Source: Haloferula sp. BvORR071
Lineage (GTDB): Bacteria > Verrucomicrobiota > Verrucomicrobiia > Verrucomicrobiales > Akkermansiaceae
Assembly (NCBI RefSeq): GCF_000739615.1
Contig: NZ_BATP01000004.1
Span: 108,887-172,886 of the forward strand
Length of the DNA stretch: 64,000 nt
Direction: 5' to 3'
Part shown: in pieces, positions 56,301-63,461 of the stretch
How the letters are laid out: each line of letters starts with the position of its first letter
How positions within the stretch are numbered: the stretch's first letter is position 1
The notes under the pieces: model-generated
What the model saw: the letters and a program-made list of their open reading frames with translations, nothing else
Told to the model about the DNA's origin: nothing
Database searches by the model: none
Translations under genes and position numbers: made by a program

Positions 56301-57144
56301 CCTGCAATTGCATGATCCCGGTGGTACCCGTGATCGTCCCCCCGTTCATCACCAGCGGGCCGCCGATGATCAGGTTCGCGCCGCCATGACTCACGTTGCC
56401 ACCATTCACCGTCAGCCCGCCGATCGTCTCGACCAGGCTGTTCGTGTTGAAGGTCCCGTCGTTGTAGACCGTCACTGTGCACGTATCCTTGATCTGCGCT
56501 GACTGAGCCAGCGAGAGGGTCGCCCCCGTGCCGGTGCCTATCCCCACGGTGATATTGCCCAACACCGCCGTCTCGTTGCCGCCGGAATTCAGGGACAGGA
56601 CGCCCTCCGAGACGGCGGTCGGGCCGGTGTTGGTATTGGCGACCGCCGAGATCGTCATGGTGCCCGCTCCCCGCTTGCGCACGCCTGTGGTGCCACCGGT
56701 GGTGGCGGCCATGTTCAGCGTTCCCGCATCCACCCGCACCCAGCATTCCGAGAAGTTCACGTAGTTCAGCAGCAGGGAACTGCTGAAGGTGTTGCTGCCG
56801 GTCACGCTCCAGATGTTCTCGGTCTGGACCGAACTCGAAACCGACAAGGTCATCCCTGCGGTGCCGCTGATAGTGTTGCCCCCGCCGCTGAAGTGAATCT
56901 GGTCTACCACCAACCCCGCGATGTTGAACACCGAACTGCTGCTGGATGCGAAGGCCACGATCGTACCACCGGCTTCACCGCTGGTGGGCACCCCGCCGGT
57001 CCAATTGGAGGCAACACTCCACAACCCGCCCGCGGGCCCGACCCATGTATGGGTCGCGGCCTTGGCGGAGGACTGAAGGAATGCGGCGAGACCAAGACTC
57101 ACCGGCAGAAGCGTGCTGAGGCACGCAAAGGAGGAGTTTTTCAT
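53395..57144 (-). CDS. Giant autotransporter-associated beta-strand repeat protein
   Basis: 1249 residues from the ATG at 57144, which begins KNSSFACLSTLLPVSLGLAAFL, a signal peptide ending ASA-like before ATHTWVGPAGG. The body is a right-handed beta-helix of about a dozen repeats of the pattern GGSLTKSGPGNLLMS...NTYTGGTTVNQGVVTL, the autotransporter-associated repeat. It lacks a C-terminal beta-barrel. Instead it closes with WQAWLAGYDLNPAST, DADPDKDGISNGIEFVLGLDP (calcium-type loop) and a FSFRRTGAAASFNPVVQTSTTLDAGAWTNV module. Likely a large surface adhesin. Two GTTAGAGG and two CATGTTCA elements sit upstream. Confidence 0.9.
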   Translation of the reverse strand: MKNSSFACLSTLLPVSLGLAAFLQSSAKAATHTWVGPAGGLWSVASNWTGGVPTSGEAGGTIVAFASSSSSVFNIAGLVVDQIHFSGGGNTISGTAGMTLSVSSSVQTENIWSVTGSNTFSSSLLLNYVNFSECWVRVDAGTLNMAATTGGTTGVRKRGAGTMTISAVANTNTGPTAVSEGVLSLNSGGNETAVLGNITVGIGTGTGATLSLAQSAQIKDTCTVTVYNDGTFNTNSLVETIGGLTVNGGNVSHGGANLIIGGPLVMNGGTITGTTGIMQLQGDVTANSSSTGTATIASRITLIGARIFTVNDGLQATDLTLSNVIGGGGSLTKSGPGNLLMSTATSNTYTGGTTVNQGVVTLNGNAAAVIPGTLVIGSGSGAPGSTIVRLGQGNEILSTAAVTVKADGILDVNNFGETVGSLTIDRGGVGIGTGSLYAPQGINMTGGSISSTGSGVLNLAGDVTAMSTADSTATIEGNVVLTGTRNITVNPGGNAPHFVMNGVVSESPAASGFGITKLGNGVMNLTGLNSNTYTGTTTVEKGVLQLKQSSGRTIQGPVVIGNNVDPAGTAVLRELIQNDLLNSISMTVNKSGVIDMNGFSDTVDSLSGEGTILLPTPLGNPSNFTAGNSNSSSTFAGNLSGTGNFRKSGTGTLLLTGKLTSTLNTMVVENGILGLNLAAGTAYPVVLYVGDNVGAAGTASARLDGANQLSAAGTVDVRSDGLLNLNGNAAAAGTLAVTSGSVATSGALSVATQLNMTGGSVAGAGTLTLAGNMTATSNAIGAAAISSPLALVGTPAVTVNAGSSQPELVISGVISNSIPAVNAGFTKNGNGTMRVASTTNTYSGTTTVDRGVLELANTLTVAVIGPLVIGNDVDAAGSAIVRDLTAFNVGSLVDVMIKASGKYDLNSFSDRAGSLSGTGPVTLGSGTLTLLSGANATYDGLISGSGSVTKSGTAAQTFTQNHTYAGNTSITSGKLYINGTQTGNFSVGATGTLGGIGTVGPTLNANVAGARVSPGGGSGTSPGIMHVNGSTNLSNGKLLVRMNDASALKSDQLIVSGNLNITGASVLPIPLGPVAATPHVIASYGGVLTGTFASVPPGCTINYAYNDGISTSNIAITVNNAWQAWLAGYDLNPASTGLPDADPDKDGISNGIEFVLGLDPTVPSGGADLPLGTVSGANYVFSFRRTGAAASFNPVVQTSTTLDAGAWTNVVSGITVDSNFYGPGIDRVTATISRTGKPNLFARLRIDGL

Positions 57145-57454
57145 AGGAGGAGGAAGGACTTCCGGAAACTGCAAGAGAGACAGAAGCAACAAAACCAACC
57201 TCTAACGAATTCCTCTAACATTGAACATGCACCAAAAGGTGAACATGTCCCTTCCCGGCCCGGTCTTTCCACCCGCCGCCCGCTAAGGCCTAATGTCACG
57301 CCAGCCACAGGCTGTCAGAGCGGCTTCCGGGCAAGGGCTGAACAATCGCGCATCCCCGCAATGCGATTGGATATGCGCCCCGCATCTTGGATCGTCACCA
57401 AAAGGCGGACAAGCCGCTTCCGAGCCCTCACTTCTAACGCCATCCTCCCACGCC
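57145..57454. other. 310-base intergenic region with repeated regulatory-looking motifs
   Basis: No gene of convincing length was seen. The left half carries, on the reverse strand, two direct copies of CATGTTCA (57247-57240 and 57229-57222) and two copies of GTTAGAGG (57219-57212 and 57206-57199) ahead of the autotransporter-repeat gene. The right half (to 57454) has GTTAGA-like TTCTAACG at 57433-57440 and no other structure. Confidence 0.5.
57199..57247 (-). promoter_or_regulatory. Tandem direct repeats upstream of the autotransporter-repeat gene
   Basis: Reading toward the gene: CATGTTCA, 10 bases, CATGTTCA, 2 bases, GTTAGAGG, 5 bases, GTTAGAGG, then 54 bases to the ATG at 57144. The periods are 18 and 13 bases. 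The arrangement fits tandem sites for an activator or repressor close to a promoter. Confidence 0.4.
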
Positions 57455-57967
57455 TCATGCGGAACCAGCGGCGAGCCGCGCCGCCAACTGATCTAACATG
57501 CTAAGCCAACTCGGATAGGCGCCGGTGCGCTTGGCCAGTTCTTCGGAGACGGTCTGATGAAGCGTGAGCAGGGTTCCGCCATCCCTCTCCTCCAGGGTCA
57601 GGGTCACCACCGTTTCCTCCGGCCACTCGGCTACATGTCCCGCGGACTCCGAGGAGACCCGATTCCCGTCTGGATCGGCCATGGCCATCTTGTAAACGAT
57701 CCGCTCCGGCTCCACGATTTCCAGATAGGTGCCGATGCACCAGCACTCGCCGAAAGCGGGCACGCGGATGCAGGACAGGAACTCTCCACCCTCTCGGAAG
57801 TCGAAGCGCTTGAACTCGATCTCGCAGCCTTCCGGCGCGTGCCAATGCTTGAGGTACTCCACATCGCTCCACGCCTGCCACACCAGCCGGCGCGGTGCCT
57901 TGAAGCTGCGGGTGATCAGGACTTCGCGGGCTTCTTCAGCCCGGTTCGCTTCGGTCATGCTGTTCAT
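57455..57967 (-). CDS. SRPBCC (AHSA1-type) domain protein
   Basis: 170 residues from the ATG at 57967; an internal ATG three codons later is equally good. The START-like fold shows ITRSFKAPRRLVWQAWSDVEYLKHW at the front, FREGGEFLSCIRV in the middle and the long C-terminal helix LSMLDQLAARLAA. This is the activator-of-Hsp90-homologue type that binds small hydrophobic ligands. It overlaps the end of the ArsR gene by about 30 bases and is regulated with it. Confidence 0.88.
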   Translation of the reverse strand: MNSMTEANRAEEAREVLITRSFKAPRRLVWQAWSDVEYLKHWHAPEGCEIEFKRFDFREGGEFLSCIRVPAFGECWCIGTYLEIVEPERIVYKMAMADPDGNRVSSESAGHVAEWPEETVVTLTLEERDGGTLLTLHQTVSEELAKRTGAYPSWLSMLDQLAARLAAGSA

Positions 57968-58301
57968 GTTCGGATTGTAGTTGGTTCAAATAGTCATCCA
58001 GTCGGTCAAAGCTCTCCTCCCAGTGGCGGCGGTAGCTCTCGATCCAAGCCTGCGCCTGCTTCATCGGTTCTGCATTCAGGTGGAGCGAGTGGACCCGCCC
58101 GAAGCGCTCGCGGCCGATCAGACCGGCCTTCTCCAGCACCCCCAGATGCTTGGAGACCGCAGGCAGGGACATTTCATGCGGTTTCGCCAAGTCCGTGACG
58201 CAGAGGTCCCCCCGCGTGAGCTGCTCCAGCATCCGCCGCCGTGTCGGATCCGCCAGCGCCGCGAAAGTGCGGTCCAAGTGCTCGGACTCATATTTAACCA
58301 T
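57936..58301 (-). CDS. ArsR family winged-helix regulator
   Basis: 121 residues from the ATG at 58301. The frame continues upstream through the antisense of dnaX, but that part is an artefact; the conserved ArsR start is LDRTFAALADPTRRRMLEQL. Helix-turn-helix at ~28-55 (VTDLAKPHEMSLPAVSKHLGVLEKAGLI), basic wing RERFGRVHSL, C-terminal helices. ArsR proteins of this type partner with SRPBCC genes and repress their own operon; the palindrome over its start codon is the likely operator. Confidence 0.9.
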   Translation of the reverse strand: MVKYESEHLDRTFAALADPTRRRMLEQLTRGDLCVTDLAKPHEMSLPAVSKHLGVLEKAGLIGRERFGRVHSLHLNAEPMKQAQAWIESYRRHWEESFDRLDDYLNQLQSEHEQHDRSEPG

Positions 58302-58311
58302 TTGGTTAAAT
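58292..58311. promoter_or_regulatory. Palindromic operator over the arsR start codon
   Basis: ATTTAACC (58292-58299) and GGTTAAAT (58304-58311) are perfect 8-base arms around ATTT. The ATG of the ArsR gene (58299-58301) lies within it. An ArsR dimer bound here would block transcription or translation start, giving autoregulation of arsR-SRPBCC. Confidence 0.75.
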
Positions 58312-58430
58312 GGAGCCGCCAATGGCACCCTGCGCAAGGAAAAACGTCCCCGGCTTCCGGAAACCCGGCATTCGTCATTCCCCCAAAACCCGGTGCTGAC
58401 AAACGCCCAATCCCCCCTACCCTCCCGCGC

Positions 58431-60017
58431 GTGAGCTATCAGGTCTTCGCCCGGAAATACCGCCCGAAAACCTTCGACGACGTGCTCGGCCAGGATCACG
58501 TCGTACGGACTTTGCAGAACGCCATCGCCCAGAAGCGCTTGGCGCACGCCTACTTGTTCGTCGGGCCGCGCGGCACCGGGAAGACCACCACGGCACGTAT
58601 TCTCGCGAAAGCGCTGAACTGCACGAACGGGCCCAAGGCCGACTTCGATCCGGACGAGGATGTCTGCGTGGAGATCGCCGAAGGCCGCTCGCTCGACGTG
58701 CTGGAGATCGACGGTGCCTCCAACAACTCGGTGGACGACGTTCGCAACATCCGCGAGTCCGTCCGCTTCGCCCCGGCCCGCGGGCAATTCAAGATCTACT
58801 ACATCGACGAAGTTCACATGCTCTCCACGGCAGCCTTCAATGCGCTGCTGAAGACGCTCGAAGAGCCGCCGGAGCACGTGAAGTTCATCTTCGCCACCAC
58901 CGAGGCGCACAAGGTCCTGCCGACCATCCTGTCGCGCTGCCAACGCTTCGACCTGCGGCCGATTCCGACCGAGATCATCGCGAAGCACCTGCTGCACATC
59001 GCGCAGAATGAAGGCGTGAATCTCCATGAGAGCGCTGCTTGGGCGATCGGCAAGGGCGCGGACGGCGGGATGCGTGACGCCCAGTCGATGCTCGATCAAC
59101 TCGTGGCCTTCTGCGGCGAAACGATCACCGAGGCGAACGTGCTCGATGTCTTCGGCTTCACCTCGCGCGAGACCGTGGCTGCCGTTCTCGGCGGCCTGCT
59201 GACCCGCGATACTCCGACCACGCTGGCAACCGTGCAGCGGGAGGCTGAGGCCGGTCGCGAGCTGTCCCAACTGCTGGGTGAATTGATCAGCGGCCTGCGC
59301 GCCCTGCTGGTCGCCAAATTGGATTCCAGCGCTGGCGGCGACGGCATCCCGGCTGAAACCTGGGCCGCCCTGCGCGCCGCGGCCGAGAATTATCCGCCGG
59401 AGCGCCTGCTTTCGGTCATCGACGTCTTTGCCGAGACCGAAGCCCGCATGAAGTGGGCCTCCAACAAGCGCCTCCATCTTGAGATTGGCTTGATCAAGGC
59501 GATCCAATCGCTGGGCGAAGTCCGCCTCTCCGATGTGATCAAGGTCCTCGCCGGGGCTTCGGAGCATCTTACCGCGCCGGTGACCTATGCGCCCGTAGCG
59601 GCCATTCCAGCACCGGATCCTGCACCCGCGCCAGTCGCGGCGGCACCGGCTGCCGTGCCGGTACCTGTGGCGGAAGCCGTTCCCACGCCGGCAGCTGAAC
59701 CCGAGCCTCCCGTCGCGGAATTCAAGCCCGAGCCGGAATCCTCTCCAGAACCAGTGGCCGCCGTCACTCCGCCGCCGTCAAACCCGGCCCCGTCGGCTGG
59801 AGGTGGTCTCTTCTCTTCGATCGATGCGATGATCGAAAGCGCGCCGGATGCACCCGATGAGCCGGTCGTAGAAGCAGCTGTCGAGCCGCCTTGGAAGCCC
59901 GAGTCCGCAACCCCGGCAGAGCCCCCTGCGCCCAAGGCCGATCCGATGGAAGAATTTTACAAGGACCCTCTCATCCAAACTGCTTTGGAAATGTTCGAGG
60001 CCACGCTGAAGCGCTGA
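58431..60017 (+). CDS. dnaX: DNA polymerase III subunit gamma/tau
   Basis: 528 residues from the GTG at 58431, the conserved SYQVFARKYRPKTFDDVLGQ start; the upstream open frame is antisense to arsR. Clamp-loader ATPase with Walker A GPRGTGKT (45-52), DEVHML (Walker B type) and TILSRCQRFDLR (sensor/SRC). Between Walker A and EIDGASNN only Cys64 and Cys79 are seen, so the usual four-Cys zinc module is incomplete. The C-terminal ~170 residues are a Pro/Ala/Glu-rich linker ending in YKDPLIQTALEMFEATLKR. Followed by ybaB. Confidence 0.95.
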   Translation: MSYQVFARKYRPKTFDDVLGQDHVVRTLQNAIAQKRLAHAYLFVGPRGTGKTTTARILAKALNCTNGPKADFDPDEDVCVEIAEGRSLDVLEIDGASNNSVDDVRNIRESVRFAPARGQFKIYYIDEVHMLSTAAFNALLKTLEEPPEHVKFIFATTEAHKVLPTILSRCQRFDLRPIPTEIIAKHLLHIAQNEGVNLHESAAWAIGKGADGGMRDAQSMLDQLVAFCGETITEANVLDVFGFTSRETVAAVLGGLLTRDTPTTLATVQREAEAGRELSQLLGELISGLRALLVAKLDSSAGGDGIPAETWAALRAAAENYPPERLLSVIDVFAETEARMKWASNKRLHLEIGLIKAIQSLGEVRLSDVIKVLAGASEHLTAPVTYAPVAAIPAPDPAPAPVAAAPAAVPVPVAEAVPTPAAEPEPPVAEFKPEPESSPEPVAAVTPPPSNPAPSAGGGLFSSIDAMIESAPDAPDEPVVEAAVEPPWKPESATPAEPPAPKADPMEEFYKDPLIQTALEMFEATLKR

Positions 60018-60030
60018 AGCACCAATCTGG

Positions 60031-60063
60031 CTCAAGTCTTGTGTCTTGAGTCTTCAAGTCTTG
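60031..60063 (+). repeat. CTTG repeats in the dnaX-ybaB gap
   Basis: TCAAGTCTTG occurs twice (60032-60041 and 60054-60063). CTCAAG (60031-60036) is also complementary to CTTGAG (60045-60050). The cluster fills most of the 56-base space between dnaX and ybaB and could fold in the mRNA just ahead of the ybaB start at 60074. Confidence 0.4.
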
Positions 60064-60073
60064 AATCTCTCTT

Positions 60074-60376
60074 ATGGATATCCAAAAACTGATGAAACAG
60101 GCGCAGAAGATGCAGGCCGGGATGGCCGCTGCGCAGGAAGAGCTTGCGAAGAAAACCGTCGAAGCCAGCGTCGGCGGCGGCAAGGTGACCGTGGTCGCCA
60201 CCTGCGCCGGTGATGTGCAGTCGATCAAGATCGACAAGTCGGTGGTGGACCCGGAAGACGTCGAATTCCTCCAGGACCTGGTGCTGAAGGGCGTCCAGGA
60301 AGCAATCAACAAGGGCAAGGAGGTCTCCGCCGCGGAGATGCAGAAACTCACCGGCGGGATGGGCTTGCCCTTTTAA
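60074..60376 (+). CDS. ybaB: YbaB/EbfC family nucleoid-associated protein
   Basis: 100 residues. The N-terminal helix MDIQKLMKQAQKMQ and the beta core KVTVVATCAGDVQSIKIDKSVVDPEDVEFLQDLV are the family hallmarks. Forms a small DNA-binding dimer. Placed right after dnaX as in most bacteria, but recR, the usual third gene, is replaced by an endonuclease/exonuclease/phosphatase gene here. Confidence 0.95.
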   Translation: MDIQKLMKQAQKMQAGMAAAQEELAKKTVEASVGGGKVTVVATCAGDVQSIKIDKSVVDPEDVEFLQDLVLKGVQEAINKGKEVSAAEMQKLTGGMGLPF

Positions 60377-60409
60377 CCAATCCACCACCACCGTCCCCCC
60401 CAGGGCACG

Positions 60410-61420
60410 ATGAAGTCCTCCCGCTTCCGCCGACGCGCCGGATGGAGTCTCGTCGGCTTGTCGCTCCTGCTGCACATCCTCACGGTTTACGCGTTTTCGC
60501 GCCAACCGGAGTTTCTCGCAGCTTACACGGTCATGCCGATCTGGGTCTGGGGCGGCATCGGGCTGCTGCTTTCAATCGTCGCCTTCTGGTTCCTGCGGGC
60601 GCCGCTCTCGCTGATCCTGACGGGGATCTGGGCGATCACCGTGCTGCTTGGCGCGGATGAGGCGCGGGTCATCGCCAATCTCGGCAAATCTGCTCCTGAG
60701 CCAGGGCAAGCCGGCGTGGCCGATGGCAAGTTCCTGGTCCGCGTCCTGACCCTCAACTGCAAGCATTTCAACTACGCGCCCAACAGCGATCCCTCGCTCG
60801 ACATCCAGCGCTGGGACCCGGACATCGTCTTGCTGCAGGAAGTCGAGCCGATCCAAGTGAAGCGCGTTGCCGACCGTCTCTACCAAGGCCACGGCGACTA
60901 CCGGACTTTCATGTCCAATGGGATCGTGACCCGCTGGCGGATCAGCCGGGAGGTGCGCAACCAGCTCTACCGCGACCAGCAGGTCACGGTGATGAAGCAG
61001 CCGGAGGGTGCCGCGATCGAGGTGGTGAACGTTCACCTTGAGAAGGCCTCCACCGACCTTCGACTGTGGAATCCCGATTGCTGGTACAATCACCGCGTCA
61101 ACCGCAAGGTCCGCGCGGTCGAACTCTGGCACACGCTGCAAGTCCTCGCAGACACCGCATCCGGCCGCCCCGCGATCGTGGGCGGGGATTTCAATGCGCC
61201 GCCTTCGGACCCGATCCAAAGCCTGATGAAGGGCAACTTCGATGACGCCTTCGTTCAAGCCGGGACCGGCTGGGGAGATACCTACCAGCGGCGCATCCCG
61301 ATCCTCCGCATCGACCAGATCCACTCCACCCGGCAACTGCGCCCGATCCGCTGCTCCGCAGTGACCACCCGGCACAGCGATCACCGAATGGTAGTGGCGG
61401 ACTTCCTGATGGTGCCCTAA
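60410..61420 (+). CDS. Membrane-anchored endonuclease/exonuclease/phosphatase family protein
   Basis: 336 residues. Three hydrophobic helices in the first ~85 residues (LVGLSLLLHILTVYAF, WVWGGIGLLLSIVAFWFL, SLILTGIWAITVLLGA), then an extracytoplasmic EEP domain. Motifs: LTLNCKHF, DIVLLQEVEP (metal Glu), VVNVHLEKA, IVGGDFNAPP (metal Asp/Asn) and a final TTRHSDHRMVVADF (catalytic His). Could be a phosphodiesterase, nuclease or phospholipase-like enzyme; the substrate cannot be told. Confidence 0.88.
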   Translation: MKSSRFRRRAGWSLVGLSLLLHILTVYAFSRQPEFLAAYTVMPIWVWGGIGLLLSIVAFWFLRAPLSLILTGIWAITVLLGADEARVIANLGKSAPEPGQAGVADGKFLVRVLTLNCKHFNYAPNSDPSLDIQRWDPDIVLLQEVEPIQVKRVADRLYQGHGDYRTFMSNGIVTRWRISREVRNQLYRDQQVTVMKQPEGAAIEVVNVHLEKASTDLRLWNPDCWYNHRVNRKVRAVELWHTLQVLADTASGRPAIVGGDFNAPPSDPIQSLMKGNFDDAFVQAGTGWGDTYQRRIPILRIDQIHSTRQLRPIRCSAVTTRHSDHRMVVADFLMVP

Positions 61421-61424
61421 GCAG

Positions 61425-61457
61425 AGTAGTCCGCACACGCCGTGTGCCGACTACTTT
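61425..61457 (+). terminator. Strong hairpin between the EEP gene and polX
   Basis: AGTAGTC (61425-61431) pairs with GACTACT (61449-61455), and GCACAC (61433-61438) with GTGTGC (61442-61447). A single C-C mismatch separates the two stems and the loop is GCC. Three T residues end it. It lies 5 bases after the EEP gene stop and likely ends that transcript, though the T-run is short. Confidence 0.6.
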
Positions 61458-61493
61458 GGTTGCGTCCCCGTCGGGCCCTTCTTAGGCTGCGGC

Positions 61494-63227
61494 ATGCCCG
61501 TCACCCGCGAACGCATGGCCGAGGTTTTGGAGGAGATCGCTCTTCTTCTGGAAATCCAGGGAGAGAACCCCTTCAAGGTCCGCGCCTATCGTCAGGGAGC
61601 CGAAGTCGTCGAATCCTACGATGGCGATATCGTGGCCCTCGCGACGGAAAACAAGCTGGATGGCATCAAGGGCCTCGGCGAGGCGCTGCGCGACAAGCTG
61701 CACGAACTCGCCAGCACGGGTGAATTGGGCTTCCACAAGAAGCTGCGCGAGAACTATCCGGATACCTTCTTCGAGCTCTTCGAACTCGAAGGCTTGGGCC
61801 CGAAAAAGATCGCCGCCCTGCACAAGCAACTCGGGGTCGATTCCATTGCCGCGCTCAAGGCCGCCTGCGAGGCGGGCGCGGTGGCTGCACTCAGTGGCTT
61901 CGGCGCGAAGACGCAGACGAAGATCCTCGAAGCCGTGACCCGCTCGGAGCAGGCCGCGGAGGCCTTCCGCCTGGATGTGGCCACGATCGCGGCGGAGGAA
62001 ATCCTCGCCGCTCTGCGCGAGCATCCGGCCGTGCTTCAGGCATCTGTCGCCGGCTCGATGCGCCGTTCGAAGGAAGTGGTGCGGGATCTGGATTTCATCG
62101 TGGCGACCACCGAACCGGCTGCTCTAACAAAATTCTTCGGGACCTTGCCACAGGCCGCGGAGGTGATCGTGCAGGGCGACACCAAATGCTCGATCCGCAC
62201 TTCGGAGGGCTTGCAGTGCGACCTGCGCGCGGTGAGCAATGCGCAGTACCCCTTCGCGCTGATGTATTTCACCGGCAGCAAGGAACACAACGTCGCGATC
62301 CGCTCGCGGGCGCTCAAGCACGGCTGGTCGCTCAACGAATACGCCTTCACCGGCGAGAATACGCCGCAGGTCCACAGTGAGGCGGACATCTACAAGGCGC
62401 TGGGACTCGACTTCGTGCCACCCGCGCTGCGCGAGAACCGCGGCGAGATCGAGGCCGCCGATGCGGGCACTCTACCCCGACTGGTGGAATGGGAGAACCT
62501 GCGCGGCACCTTCCACAGCCACACCACCGAGTCCGACGGCAAGTCGACCCTGGAGGCAATGGCCGCCGCCGCCCAGGAACTAGGCTTGCAGTACTTGGGC
62601 ATCTCCGACCACTCGAAGTCCTCGCCCCAGGCGAACGGCCTGAATGAAAAGCGCCTTGCCGCCCAGATCGAGACCATCGCCGCGTGGAACCGGCAGCATG
62701 CCACGGAGCATTTCCGGCTCTTCGCGGGCTCAGAGGTGGATATCCTCAAGGACGGCTCACTCGACTTCGATGACGAGCTGCTCGCCTCCTTGGATTTCGC
62801 GGTGGCTTCCGTCCACAATGCCACGACCCTCACCGAAGAAGAGATGACCAAGCGCATCATCCGCGCGATGGAGAATCCCTACATCACCTTTATGGGGCAC
62901 CTCACCGGCCGCCTGCTGCTGCGCCGCGATCCCTACAAGGTGAACCACGAAAAGATCATCGATGCCGCCGCGGCCACCCGCACGGTGATCGAGTTCAACT
63001 GCAATCCCAAGCGCTTCGACATGGACTGGCGCTGGTGGCACCGCGCGCGGGACAAGGGCGTTCTGACATCGATCAACCCGGATGCGCATTCCACCCAGCA
63101 ACTCCAATTCCTGAAGCTCGGCGCCGACGTCGCGCGCAAGGGCTGGCTGCGGCGCGAGGATGTGCTGAATACGAAGCCACTGGCGGAGATGGAAGCGTGG
63201 TTGAAGTTGCCGAAGGGTAAGAGGTGA
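61494..63227 (+). CDS. polX: DNA polymerase/3'-5' exonuclease PolX
   Basis: 577 residues, full family length. Helix-hairpin-helix segments (GIKGLGEALRDKL, LEGLGPKKIAALH) come first. The polymerase domain has GSMRRS (187-192) with metal Asp198 and Asp200 in RDLDF and the third Asp243 in LQCDLRAV. The C-terminal PHP exonuclease domain starts with H341-S-H343, followed by SDHSKSSPQ, GSEVDIL, SVHN, GHLTG and PDAHST metal-ligand segments. Acts in DNA gap repair. Confidence 0.95.
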   Translation: MPVTRERMAEVLEEIALLLEIQGENPFKVRAYRQGAEVVESYDGDIVALATENKLDGIKGLGEALRDKLHELASTGELGFHKKLRENYPDTFFELFELEGLGPKKIAALHKQLGVDSIAALKAACEAGAVAALSGFGAKTQTKILEAVTRSEQAAEAFRLDVATIAAEEILAALREHPAVLQASVAGSMRRSKEVVRDLDFIVATTEPAALTKFFGTLPQAAEVIVQGDTKCSIRTSEGLQCDLRAVSNAQYPFALMYFTGSKEHNVAIRSRALKHGWSLNEYAFTGENTPQVHSEADIYKALGLDFVPPALRENRGEIEAADAGTLPRLVEWENLRGTFHSHTTESDGKSTLEAMAAAAQELGLQYLGISDHSKSSPQANGLNEKRLAAQIETIAAWNRQHATEHFRLFAGSEVDILKDGSLDFDDELLASLDFAVASVHNATTLTEEEMTKRIIRAMENPYITFMGHLTGRLLLRRDPYKVNHEKIIDAAAATRTVIEFNCNPKRFDMDWRWWHRARDKGVLTSINPDAHSTQQLQFLKLGADVARKGWLRREDVLNTKPLAEMEAWLKLPKGKR

Positions 63228-63278
63228 TGGTGTTCCTCGCATCAGGGCCGGGTTGTTGTTCCTCACGCCGTGTCCTCA

Positions 63279-63357
63279 GCCCCGGAGGGGCGACCCGAAA
63301 TAGCCGGTGGCGCAAGCCACCGGAACGGGTTGCCAAACCATTAAGCCCCAGCGGGGC
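63279..63357. repeat. Left REP palindromes of the transposase unit
   Basis: Three short hairpins in a row: GCCCC/GGGGC (63279-63291), a near-perfect long stem CCGGTGGC/GCCACCGG around GCAA (63304-63323), and GCCCC/GGGGC (63345-63357). The segment GCGACCCGAAAT joins the first two. The same parts occur in inverted order to the right of the transposase gene, as expected for a REP pair. Confidence 0.85.
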
Positions 63358-63461
63358 GGCGCACGAAGCCTCCCCTTAGACTCCCTATCCGGGCAAAGAT
63401 TCGGCATTTCCCGGGTGACGTGAACCCTTGGCTTTCGTTAGATGGTCGAGCCCTCCCTCCC

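Noticed and set aside
58302..59567. N-terminal extension of the ArsR frame through dnaX antisense
   Set aside because: It is antisense to the well-conserved dnaX ATPase domain; the ArsR family start is at 58301.
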